A DNA stretch of 64,000 nt from Fremontodendron californicum. Its lineage: Eukaryota; Streptophyta; Magnoliopsida; Malvales; Malvaceae. Both the position numbers and the translations under genes were made by a program. The first letter of the stretch is position 1; every line of letters begins with the position of its first letter. The notes under the pieces are model-generated. The model was not told where the DNA came from. It searched no databases and worked only from the letters and a program-made list of their open reading frames with translations. The stretch lies in the NCBI GenBank assembly GCA_030761205.1, contig JAULJL010000029.1:2363501-2427500 (forward strand), in the 5' to 3' direction. Shown here piece after piece: positions 46,601 through 58,021 of this stretch.

Positions 46601-48691
46601 AGATAGGAGCCTTAAAAGGGAGTTTTAAAAACCTTTATTTCATAATAAAATAACAAGAAATCACATGGAAAATAAGCAAATCAGAATAGAAAAAGAAAGA
46701 AAAATGCAAGAGCTAAGTGCCTAAAGGCTACCTTTCAAAGCTATCTTTCAAGCTTACTTCTCTTCAAAAAAATTCTTTGCTTTTCTACCACTTTAGCTAT
46801 TGATCATACATGAAATTATCAGCCAAAAAGAACCTCCTCAAAGAATGAAAACCCCCATCTATTTATAGGCAACCAAATGGACATGAATGTCGTCATAATG
46901 TTGTCATTTTTTTCCTAGCTAGCAAGATCCGAAGGCTACTAATCAAAGATGATAAAAATATGAATTTGCAACCATAGGATGAAGTGATCAGCCCCTAACC
47001 ATAACCAGCTGTCCAAGAATCCTAACCATAATGTTCTCATCCTTTCTCTTCATTCATTTGGCCACTTGGCATGATCACAAGGGCTCAGTCAAATAAAAAT
47101 ACCATCTTGCTATTCAATTTTGTCCCTTGGATGAGAGAAATCAGCCAATCCTCCTCTTTTTTATGGGCTGGCCGAATGACCCTTAAAATTCCAGCATCTT
47201 CTTTATTTTTTTTAATTACAAAAATAGACCTTTTCAAATTCTTCGATAAAATTGCATTTTAGCCTCTTAAACTTGATTAAATTGCAAATGGACCCCAAAT
47301 CCGGATTTTATTTTTCCAATACCTCCTAACCAATATAAAACTCGATTGTGGAAGTTTTCATGATTTTTTGATCCTTTTCCTATTTTTCCTATATTTTTCT
47401 TTAAAAGTTTCGGTTTGGTGCCTCCCAAATTTAGCTTTTTCAATTGAGATCCGGTTCTGGATTTTTCTTCACCAATATCTTCCAAATAATATAAATTTTG
47501 GATTTGGAAGTTTTGGTAAATTTTTGAGCTCGTTTCTTATTTTTCCGGATTTATCTTCTCGAATTTCAGCTTAGTACACCCAAACTTCGTCATTTTTCAT
47601 TTGAACTCCAATTCTGGGTTTTTCTTCACCAATACCTTCCAAATAATATAATATTGAGATCTGGAAGTTTTGGTAATTTTCTGAGCTCGTTTCCTATTTT
47701 TCCTTGATTTATCTTCTGGAATTTCAGCTTAGTGCACCCGAACTTTGCCATTTTTCAAATGAGCTCCAATTCCAGATTTTCCTTTGTTGATCTCTTCCAA
47801 ATGACATAAAACTCAGATCTGGAGGTTTTCATAATTTTTTGAGCTCATTTCCTATTTTTCTCGGATTTTCCAAGATTGTCTTTTAACCCTTAAAACCTCG
47901 GTTTTACTCAAAACGAGTCCGATTTCTAGATTTTCTTTTTTCCATTGCTTTTGTTATATATTGAATTATCGTTGGTCTGAAAATGCCCCATTTTTACGAT
48001 CAAATTCCCCTCCGATTTGATTTTCCCTTTTTCCAATATCGAGAATTTTCTCGTTTTTTCATTTTCCTCCAATCGGCTCTTTTGTCGAAATTACTTCAAA
48101 CTGAGCCTTGGGCTATCTTTGTTTACTCAGTCTTCATCAATTAGGGGCTTTAATTTTACCGAATCGGGCCATCTCTATAGTTTTCCCCAATTTTGCAAAA
48201 TTCACCAAAAACCCTAATTTTTTGTTTTCCTTCCAAGTTGACTCTCCCTTTGGTCCTGCTTCCAATTAGCCTTTCCAATATTGATATTCATTGATTATAT
48301 TCCATTTGGAACCTTCAATTTCTATCGATTTGATCGTTTAAGCACTTTTCCTTAAATTTACCGAATTAGGTTTTCTTTTTCACTAAATTTCCATAACCCA
48401 TCTTTCGAACTCTATATCTCTCGTTGTAGACCTCGGATTATCAAAATTCTTTCACCATTTTTCAATTAAAACTCAAATCTTGATTTTGACTGAGGGTTGA
48501 CTTTTTCAATGGTTGACTTTTTATGGTTTACTTTTTCAGGGTTGACTTTTTTCGGATTGACTTTTCATGCTAACCTCCTAAACAAAGTCTTGGAGTACCA
48601 TCCGCAGGTTGAGAAGAGATTTTATGCATTCTAAAAAGCACAAGAAAGAATTTACCTGATTTAAGGGCTCGGACAAAATTATGTGTCTACA
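43660..48691 (-). mobile_element. Solo LTR of the Ogre family, reversed (5032 bp)
   Basis: Plus-strand reading starts TGTCGCAACC and ends GTGTCTACA, the exact reverse of the family LTR. The flanks are ataat at 43655-43659 and at 48692-48696, a perfect 5-bp target duplication, so this is a complete solo LTR left by recombination between two LTRs. It carries the ATGGCATAATCTAAATGAC-type AT-rich repeats (44390-44540, reverse of the family ATGTCATTTA block), about four 160-bp units (47275-47880) and five TTGACT motifs (48486-48562). No gene. Confidence 0.93.
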
Positions 48692-48696
48692 ATAAT

Positions 48697-49842
48697 AAAA
48701 AGAGAAAGGGAAAGAAAGCAAATCTAAGTATGGAAGGTTGGTAATGCCTTCACCAATTGGGCTGCCTCCCAATTAGCACTTGGTTGACTGTCTTCAACCT
48801 AGCCTATACCCCTTCTTGGCTTTTTAGGATTTGCCATTTTAGGCATGAAACTTCCAAGATCTTTGCGTTTGGCAGGAAGTTTCCTGTGCAGAACAGCAAA
48901 TGCATTCTCCACTACAATTATTATTTCATCACTCTTAGTGGTGCATTGTTTTTTGAAGAATGGTGCATCTATTGGTACTTGGTTAATAGCATCCATAAGC
49001 AAGCTGTTTAAAGTGTCCAAAATTTGTTGTTCATGTTCCTCCTTCTTGGAATTTGCAAATCTGCTAGGAAAAGGTGGAGAAGAAACATTAGTATAAATAG
49101 GAACCTTAAAAGTTACCTCAGGTGCCGAAGTATTCTCCAATGGAATGAATTTTCATTATCTGCAAGAGTTGAACCTATCTTTGGTTTTGTCTCATCCTCG
49201 GGTTTCCTTGGACTTTTTGATTCATCCTCAAGTTTTTTGGCACTAGTATTCTCCTTTGGGTCAATCACAGTTTGGGAAGGGCGTTGTTCTTGCAATTCTT
49301 CAAATCATTGTGCTACCAATTCCACCATACTTTCCAAACTCTGGATACTTTCCCTCGTTTCCTATTGAAATTGCAAAGTATTATTAACTAGAGAATTGAC
49401 AAGATCTTCTAAGGAAGTACCTGAGTTTTGAGTCACAGGTGGTGGCTCAAAAAGATCTTGTTCTTGATAATTTCTCGAGTAGCCATAATTAGTATGATCC
49501 ACCATCCCTCATTGTATGTGTTTGAGAAAGCATCATACTGTTGTCCTTGGAACCCTTGATGGCCTTGACATCTTCCTAACTCATAGGCTTGTTCAAAATT
49601 ATCATCTCGAAAGTATGGGCACAGATTGGTTGGATGATCCATCATAAAGCATAATCTACACTTCTCCGATTGTTGAACAATACCCATGACTAATTTTTGA
49701 ACCAACTCCTCAGTGTTAGATTGTTCAATTCCATCGTTATTTGCTAAAAATTTGAAAAGAAAAACATGTATGGACAAGAACAATAAAACTAATTAGAACT
49801 GAAAATAAGAATAAACCAAGTAACAAATAAACTAAAGAAAGC
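48697..49842 (-). pseudogene. gag of the gag-only element
   Basis: Read right to left. The zinc finger at about 49675-49610 is CRLCFMMDHPTNLCP, followed by a QGHQGFQGQQ linker and YDAFSNTYNEGW near 49520, a hallmark of Athila/Tat-type gag. A later frame (49140-48799) has PPFPSRFANSKKEEHEQQIL, FFKKQC and LHRKLPAKRKDLGSF, which leads into protease in autonomous relatives, but the reading stops soon after at PRRGIG. Between the two, about 49140-49430, frames are broken. The capsid N-terminal part is missing: the gene begins about 80 bases inside the PBS. A truncated gag without pol suggests dependence on another element. Confidence 0.72.
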
Positions 49843-49862
49843 AATCCCCGACAACGGCGCCA
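49843..49862 (-). other. Primer binding site of the gag-only element
   Basis: Minus strand TGGCGCCGTTGTCGGGGATT, six bases inside the right LTR. It matches the tRNA-Asp-type site used by Athila-like elements as I remember it; it differs clearly from the Ogre site. Confidence 0.8.
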
Positions 49863-49868
49863 AAAACT

Positions 49869-51446
49869 TCATACATTCAAAAGAGTATATCTTATTTAAC
49901 CTTACACTAAAAAGATCAATTGTAAGTATAGTAATTCGCAAGGGTCGAGTCCACAGGGATTGGGTTTTAATCTATGAGTTACTAGTTTATAACTTACATT
50001 CAAAGATAACAAAAGAAAAAAGGGTTTTAAGATATTTTAAAACTAAAGCAAATAATAAAAGTAAAAAGCAAATAAGTAAGAAAATATCAAATATGAGAAA
50101 TATGGTTAAGGTTTTATTCTCCATCACTAGACATCATTGAGAATCAATAATCAGATCTACCAACATCAATTAACTATAAAAACTACCAACCGTAGATAAT
50201 AACCTCCCGTGTTACCCATTCCTTCCTTAGTTCGTCGTTAAATAGGATAAACGCCACTACTTAATCTCTAACCACCAAATAACCTAAGATAAACATCATT
50301 AGATTCAAAGTGATAGCAGCTTTATGATAAGAAATATAGGTTGATTTAAGCAATAAACACATAAACATGGATTCATTTAACTTAGGTTATGTTCCACTTG
50401 CAATTAATTAGTGAAAACTTGACCATAATCATTAATTATAAATTGCCACTATTGAATAGGAACTCAAGACAATTACATATCATTTCTCCAAAACTAGCAT
50501 TAGATAATTATCAAGATCTATCTAGTTGCACACCTAAACAAATCAAGACAAAGATCATGAACAATTCTTATAGAAGAACATAAGCAATTTTGGTAGAAAC
50601 CAATGATATATAAAATCTTCAAATCAATTATAAAACATGTTTAGGGCTTTTAAATCACCCTTAACCAAAAAGAAGTTTAGCCTAGCATAGGCATTGATAA
50701 CATAAACATAAAATTAAAGAGAAACTAAGAAGAAAACTAGAAGAATGAAGAAGAAAATCAGAATACAAGAGTAGAAGAGATGTAGAGAGTAGTTCCCCCT
50801 TGTGTCTCTATTTATAGCCATCCTCTAGGTCTTGTGCATTTAATGAGCATTTAATGTTGAGTGACGGCCAAGGTTATAAGGTGGTAAGGGTAGCTAGGGT
50901 TTTAAAAGAGGACTAGCTTGTTTTAAATGATGTGGAGCTGGCTTGGATGGGTTTTAAAAGGTAGGAAGTGGCTTTGTAGGGTTTTATTAAGTGGGAAGTG
51001 ACTTGGGTATTTTTTTAATGAGGTGGAGCTGACTTGGATGTTTTAATAGGTAGGAAAGTGGCTTGGGTATTTTAAAAGAATAGAGAAGTGGCTTGGTTAG
51101 TTTTAAAAAAAAATAGGCTAGCAGCTTGGGTCCATTAAAGTGGTGATGTTCGGCTTGGTTGGATTTAAAAGGTCAAGTGGCGGCTCCAAGGGGTTTTAAA
51201 ATAGTAAGGGTGGCTTGGTAGGTTAGGTTTAGCCATCTAGGGTCTCATTTGAAGAGTGAGCAGCCTTCCTTTATGCTTGAAGTCTCCAAACTTGACCAAA
51301 TTCATGCTTTTAATCTCCATAGCCTCCATTGTCTTCCAAATCACCTACAAAGCACAAAATATAGTAAAATGTCAAGGAACTTAATAATTAAAGCAGAAAG
51401 CATAAGGAAAGTAGATATAAAAATATATGAAATTAAGCACTTGTCA
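49869..51446 (-). repeat. Gag-only element, 5' LTR (right copy, 1578 bp)
   Basis: Aligns along its length with 40530-42131. Differences include the loss of about 40 bp near 50912 and a gcatttaat duplication near 50838. The outer terminus is intact (CACTTGTCA) while the inner one reads TCATACATTC for TGATGCACTC. No coding potential. Confidence 0.88.
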
Positions 51447-51882
51447 AGTATCAATTTCCACTTTTGATCACAATGAAACTGCATTGTTAGTGCAGGAAAA
51501 TCCCAGAGAACAGGTCCTATGGTGACCAACCATTGGACACCAAGAGCTGCATCACAGCCCTTCAGAGAAAGCACCATGAAACCAGTGATGAAATTAATTC
51601 CCTGTACAGACCATTGAATGTTCCTATAGACCCCTTGGGTGACCATTTTTTGTCTATTAGCTATCGAGACACTGGACTGTCGACCCTGCCTTATATGCAG
51701 ACCCAATTTCTTAACTATGTTGCAATCAACAAAGTTGTGAGTACTACTCGAGTCTATGAGTATAGACAGTGTGTGTTTTTTCAAATCTCCATGAATTCTC
51801 ATTGTTTGGTACCCAATAGTGCCCCACATGGCATGTAGGGAAAGCACAGGTTGACCCTCTTTATCATCATCAATATGCAGGG
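51447..51882 (-). pseudogene. Chromovirus protease fragment
   Basis: Minus-strand frame with QPVLSLHAMWGTIGYQTMRI then ILIDSSSTHNF, the retropepsin active site, in which the Gly of the usual D-S/T-G triplet is Ser. SLKGCDAALGVQWLVTIGPV, a conserved C-terminal block, follows. The frame itself is unbroken up to the insertion sites at both sides. The caggg at 51878-51882 is the left target-duplication copy of the solo LTR. Confidence 0.85.
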
Positions 51883-54800
51883 TGTAGACACCTAATTTTG
51901 TCCGGACCACTAAAACAGGTATGTTTTCTTCCTAAATTGATGTTTTAGAATGTAAAAAGATTTTTTCATCCTGCAAGTAGTACTCCGAGACTTAGTTTAA
52001 GAGGGTAAGCATAAAAAGTCAAACTTCAAAAAAGTCAACCCCAGAAAGTCAACTATTGAAAAAGTCAACCCACTTTCAAAATCAAGATTTTAAGTTCAAT
52101 TGAAAAATGTTAAAAGAATTTTGATAATCCGAGGTCTACATCGAAAGATATGGAGTTCAGAAGTTGGGATTTTGAGGTTTAGTAGAAAGAAAACCCTAAT
52201 CCGAGAAATTTTGGGAAAAGTGCTTAAACGATCAAATTGGTCAAAATTGAACGTTCCAAATGAAAGATAAGCACTGACTATGGGTTATGGAGAAGCCACT
52301 TGCAAGAAAAATCGAATGAAAAGTCAATCTGGGAGAAAACCGAGAATTAGGATTTTTCGTGGATTTTGGTAAAATCGGGAAGAATCACTGAAATGGCCCG
52401 ACTTGGTAAGAAAAAATCCTCCAATTAATGAGGAATGATTAAAAGGCATAGCCCAAGGCTCAGCTTGAAGAAAATCTGAAAATCGAACTTGTTTTGTGCA
52501 AAATCGGGGTTCGGAGGCAAAAGGGCAAAATTGAAAAATTTGGGAAAAATAGCAAATGGACTCCGTAAATTCTGAAAATTTTCAAATCTCATTCTTAAAT
52601 CATTTAAAAGATATTGGCGAAAGAAAATCTTGGTTCGGAGTTCATTTGCAAAATGGCCAAATCTCGGGCCTCCTATGCAATAATTCAAGAAGATAAATCC
52701 CGAAAAAATAGCAAATGAACTCCAAATCTTTTGAAATTTTGCAAATCTCATTTTTAAATTATTTGGAAGAGATTGGCAAAAGAAAATCTTGATTCGGAGT
52801 TCGTTTGCAAAATGGTCAAATCCTGGGCCTCCTATGCAATAATTCAAGAAGATAAATCCCGGAAAAATAGCAAATGGACTCCAAAAATGCTAAAATTTTT
52901 CAAATCTCGTTTTTAAATTATTTGGAATATATTGGTGAAAGAAAATCTTGATTCGAAGTTCGTTTGCAAAATGGCCAAATCTCGAGCCCTTATATAGTAA
53001 TTCAAGCAGATAAATCATGAAAAAAATACCAAATGAGCTCCAAAAATTATGAAAACTTCCAGATCACACTTTTAAATTATTTGGAAGATATTGGTGAAGA
53101 AAAATCTTGATTTGGAGCTCGTTTAAAAAAATGGTAAAATGTGGGGGCATGAAAGGGCATTTTTGGAAGAAAAAATCCAAATAAATAGCAAACGGACTCG
53201 GAAAATTTTGAAAACTTCCAGAATTCAATATTTTATTATTTTGAAAGTATTAAAAAATAAAATTTGAATTTGGAATTCGTTTGATATTTATTTGCATCCG
53301 GGGGACAAAACGGTCATTTCACCCAAGAGAAGTGCTTCTTTTGACCTTTCAAAAATTAGACTTGGGCTGGAAAAGAGAAGTGCTGGCCTTCCAAGGCCCA
53401 AAGGAAAGAGGAAGCTTCTGATTTTTCAATCAAATGGCCAAGAATTAAGAGTTAGTTATAGATTCTTTTTAATCAAACCATTGTGATTAAGCCACATAGG
53501 CCAAGAGAGAGTGTCAACATTATTCTTGAATAGCTGTAATTATGGACAGCTGCCATGCTAATCTAAGGGTGGTAATTTCATGATTTTTCACCTTGAATTA
53601 TTAGCTATTTGATGGAAATTGATTAGGATGAAAATGACAACATCCTTGCATGAGAGAGAGGGGCATTCGGCCAGCTTAAGGGAGAGGTTTAGAATTTATT
53701 TTTTCACACTTCATTTTGCTGATTTCTCTTACTTTTTCTTGGTTTTTTCTCTCCTTGGTTGAAAGCAAAAAGGAAAAAGTTTAGAAAATAAAGGAAAGTT
53801 TGAAGAGATAAAGCTTGAAATATAGCTTCTTAAGGTTGCTCTTGAGCACCAACTCTTGCACTTTCTTGATTTTCCATTCTTGCTTTTGCTATTTTAATTA
53901 TTATTTGGTGAGTTTCCTTTTTAAATAAGTGTTTTTTTTATTATTCTTCTTAAATTCTTTCTTCATCTCTTTCTTAAATATTTTTTTTGCAATTTTTTTT
54001 ACATTTTTCTCACCATGGCCGAATGGCCTACATTTTTTATTAATGTTGTTGTTTTGTTTATTTTATCATGTTATTTATGTTATTCTTTAATTTTGATGCT
54101 TTAAGTGTTCTTCTACTTCATATATTTGAATCATGTTTTAATTTGGTTGCTTTGTTTGTTGCCATTTATGATTTAAATATCATGTTCTTGCATTTTTAAT
54201 TTTCTATTTTCATAATGTTTAAATTTGTTGATGTTTTATATTTAGTATATCAAGTTTTTGTAAAAATGCTTGTGTTGTGTTTGCATGATTTGAGTTTTAT
54301 ATTTTAGTTGAGCATGTTAGTATATCAAGTGTTTGTGAAAATGCTTGTTTGGTTTTAGTATTTGCATGATTTTAGTGTTATATTTTAGTTGAGCATGTTA
54401 GCATATCAAGTGTTTGTGAAAATGCCATGCTTGTTGGAGCTTAAGGCCATTCGGCTACTCCATGTGTTTTACATTGTATGTGCATTTTTGACATGTTAGT
54501 TAGTAGGTTTTGCATTTGCATGACATTTGATTTAGTTTTGCATGTTAGTATACCAAGTGTTTGTGAAAATGCCATGCTTGTTAGGAACTATAGGCCATTC
54601 GGCCACTCCTTGTATTCTAGCATCATGTGTGTATTTTTGCTATGTTAGTTGATAGATTAGCATTTACATGATATTTGGTTGAGTTTTTGGTTTAAGTATG
54701 CCTTGTGTTTGTGTTATTGCCATGCATGTTTTAGTTATTAGGTTTGGTTTATTTTGCCATGCGTGTTCATGCATTTTAGACCTAGGTTGCATTAAATGCC

Positions 54801-56685
54801 ATGCAAGATCATTTAGTTCTAGGTCACTATATTGATGCCATGCATTTTTTTCATGACATTTAGGTTTAAACTCATGCATTTCATGCACTATGTTTGCTGT
54901 ATTTTTTCATGCATTTCATGTTCATGCCACTTGACTAATGATTTAGGCCAATTAATGGTTCAAAGTCATGCTCTCTTGAGCACACTTGTGAAAAATTAAA
55001 GTTTGTCAAATTGATTATTCTACCTTTGAGATTTTTTTTACTTAGCCAATTTTTATCTAACTTTCAAAAAGTCCTAGCTACTGTTTGTGAGTCATTTTGT
55101 GAGTCTTAAATATTTTTACTTTGATTTTTAAATGATTTTATCAAAGGCAAAAATGTATTTTGGCAAAACAGTTTTTTCACCCAGTACTCGTACTTTCCCA
55201 ATTTTTCTGGGCATTCATCTTTAATCAGACAATTAAGCTGATTTTTTCCGTGTAGTTTTACATGTCCTGAGTCTCCAGTATTTTGTTTAGAGTTTTTTGA
55301 ATTTTTAAAAATAGGGTAAAAAATCGTGGCTTAAAACTGGACAGTGGAGTCAGAATTGAATTTAAAAAAAAATTATTTTTCTGTTTTGCATTTTTCATAT
55401 TCATGCATTTTATATAATATGTGATTTTTGCTATGATAATTTCTATGATATTGTTATGATTTTGAATTATGTTATATTGTTTATTATATGATTTGGAATA
55501 TTTCATGATATCCTATGCTTTTTATTTAATTTTTTTTTTGTTATATTATTTAGCATATACTATGTTCATGCATTATTATTTTATTTTTATTTCCATGCAT
55601 ATTATATGATAGCATTATTTTATATTCCATGTCATTTAAATTATATGCCATATCATTCATATTTGCCATGTCATTTAAATTATGTCATTTCATATAGAAT
55701 GTATTATGTTACTTAGGTTATTTTATTTCATATAGAATATATTATGTCACCTAGGTCATTTCATTTCATTTAGAATATATCATGTGACTTAGGATATTGC
55801 ATCTCATATAGAACATATTATGCTACCTAGGTCATTTCATTTAGAATATGTCATATAACTTAAGACATTTCATTTAGAATATGCTAGGGCATTTAAATTA
55901 TATCATATCATTTAGGATGCATTATATTTTTTAGATTATGCCATGTTATTTTATTTATATCATGCATATACGTATTCATATCTTTTAAAATGTTTTCAAA
56001 AGGATAATGACTTTTCAATAAAAAATAAAGATATTCCTGAGTAAAAATAATTCATGAGTTCTCTACCGGGTTTGCTGGAGGAAATATCATCAATTATCAT
56101 TAATAAAGGAATATCTTTCTTTCAAAAAACGATAATGATTCGGAAAGTTTTCCAAATTAATAAAAATTTCTATATTTTTCCACGTTTGTTGGGGAATATA
56201 GGAAAATTTTGAATTTATAAATTCCGAATCATTTTCAATTAAAAAATAGAATTATTTTTCTTTAAATTGGGAATTAACTTGAAATACTAAATTTAAAACC
56301 GATTTTTTACCGAGACTTGAGATAACACATGATTAATAAGGTACCGTTTTATACGGGCATTTTGGGGGTGCTAATCCTTCCTGATACGTAATCAAGTCCC
56401 GAACCCGTTTCTTTGATTTCTCTGGTTTAAAACGCAAACTTGAAATTGGTTTTTAAGATGTTTTAATTAATTTTTAAAATATTTTATAAAACCGGTTTTA
56501 ATAGGTGGCCGATCACATCTAGCTAAAAAAGATTGGTGGCGACTCCATGTCTTTTTCAAGGTCATTTTCAAAAACCTTCCTTTTTCTAGAGGAATTAAGT
56601 CGACTTTTCCTCGAATTTTTTTAATGTCACGCTTAACGAATAATAAAGTCTTGCGATGAGACTTGTTATTTTTTAGGTTGCGACA
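51883..56685 (+). mobile_element. Solo LTR of the Ogre family (4803 bp)
   Basis: Starts TGTAGACACCTAATTTTGT and ends GGTTGCGACA. Perfect 5-bp target duplication caggg at 51878-51882 and 56686-56690. It contains four AGTCAA motifs (52017-52068), about five 160-bp units (52545-53290), a short gtatatcaagtgtttgtgaa repeat set (54240-54600), an AT-rich ATGTCATTT block (55600-55960) and a TATA-like site (56485). No interior remains. It splits the chromovirus between gag zinc knuckle and protease; the chromovirus frame continues across the insertion if one target copy is ignored. Confidence 0.94.
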
Positions 56686-57257
56686 CAGGGTATCTGGATT
56701 GTCAATGTAATCTAAAAATTCTTCTGCCTTCGTATCATCCTCACATCCTTCAAACAGCAGCTGATATAGCTGAGATTTCATGCACCTGTGGTCAAAGGTA
56801 TACTTTGCACCACACCAATAGCATAGCCCTTTCCTCATCTTCTCCTCCATCTCAACAGGTGATGGTTTCCTAGGGAAGGTTTTTTAGGTATTTGTTAGGT
56901 TGGTGTTGGTTCGGGGAAAAGGTATAGGTGGTATGGAGTTCAGGTTGGTTTGAGGTGGAAATTTAGGTGTAGGAAGTAATGGGGGCAAGGTATTGGTTTT
57001 GGTTTGGAAGGGAATATTGGTAGCACTAGGAGTGGTATAGGGTTGTGAGGTTTTGGCTGGGGTATTGGAGTATATGAGTGTTTCTTTGGAGCAAGACAGA
57101 TTATAGATTCAATCTGTTTGGCTATGCAGGGTTTGGTTTAAGGTCTTGGGTTTAAAAAGTCTCAAGGATTGGGATATGTCTGGTTTGAGGTTGCTAATGA
57201 AAATACTAAGGACATATTCATCAGTCAACTACAATGAGTTAAAAATCCCTACAAAGT
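56686..57257 (-). pseudogene. Chromovirus gag, C-terminal part with zinc knuckle
   Basis: Read right to left: VLSIFISNLKPDISQSLRLF (near 57215-57155), a Pro/Thr-rich linker (57050-56880), then KGLCYWCGAKYTFDHRC, a CCHC-like zinc knuckle at about 56830-56780, and KSQLYQLLFEG. One TAA near 56885 interrupts the linker. The left edge is the solo LTR insertion and the right edge is the CACTA insertion, with agt at 57255-57257 as its target copy. Confidence 0.85.
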
Positions 57258-57274
57258 CACTACAAGAGAACGGA

Positions 57275-57565
57275 CTTTTACCGACGGAATTTTTTGTCGG
57301 TAAAAGTCCAACTTCCGTCGATAAAGGGTATTACCGACGGAATTTTTCGTCGAAAAATTCCGTTGATGAAAATATTTTCGTCGGTAATAAAGAATTATCG
57401 ACGAAAAATTTCGTCAATAATTATTTACTACCAACGGACTATTTCTGTCGGTGAAACAATTACTGATAGAAATGTCCGTTCGAATGTTGGTAATGTTTTA
57501 CCGATAGATTATTTTGTTGATGAAAGACATTTACCGACGGAATTGTCTGTCGTTAATTGTTTATT
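57275..57565. repeat. CACTA subterminal repeats, left end
   Basis: At least ten copies of TTACCGACGGAA or its reverse, often as back-to-back palindromes (for example 57327-57365). In related elements such motifs bind the TNPA-type protein during transposition. Confidence 0.85.
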
Positions 57566-58021
57566 TTCCAAAAAATTAAATAAATTATATAATAAATATT
57601 TAAAAATAATAAATTATATAAAAAATATTTTAAAAAATAAAATTATATTTTAATAAAAATAATTTAAAAATAAACTAAAATGCGTAAAATTATATAAAAA
57701 ATATTTTAATAAATTACAATATTATTAATAAAATAATAATCAAATGTAGCTCTCGAATATAAAGCAGATACTGTCATCACTTGATACTGCTGTCATCGGC
57801 TTCACTGTCAACCTTAGCATTGCCTCTGGCATCACTGCCTCCTATACCACCTCTGATAATAGTCAATCCAGCACCCATGCCCCCAACACCCATGCCAAGC
57901 TCTGCACCTACTCCAGCACCACTGCCTCGGACAACACTGACTCCGATAGCATTAGTCCAACATCGACTCTTGCAACACTTGTTCTGATCCCGTCTAATCC
58001 AGCTCCAGCTGCTAGCTGTGA

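Larger units (their letters stand above)
40530..51446 (-). mobile_element. Non-autonomous gag-only LTR retrotransposon (TR-GAG/LARD-like), minus strand
   Basis: Two LTRs of 1602 bp (40530-42131) and 1578 bp (49869-51446) flank about 2.7 kb of own interior plus an inserted 5-kb solo LTR. Element ends are TG...CA; the flanks are ggtat (40525-40529) and agtat (51447-51451), a 5-bp target duplication with one change. The PBS lies beside the right LTR and the polypurine tract beside the left one, so the element runs right to left. Only gag and the first residues of a protease region are coded; no RT, RNase H or integrase is visible. Confidence 0.85.

Noticed and set aside
48799..49368. Plus-strand open frames over the gag-only element's interior
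   Set aside because: They are antisense to the recognisable minus-strand gag/protease-entry motifs and contain no domain of their own.
51341..51910. Single 189-codon minus-strand protein
   Set aside because: Only 51452-51877 is chromovirus protease. The ends run into the gag-only element's LTR and into the solo LTR, so the open frame is a chance fusion.
56467..56850. Single 127-codon protein with zinc knuckle
   Set aside because: The C-terminal half lies in the Ogre solo LTR; only the part right of 56686 is chromovirus gag.
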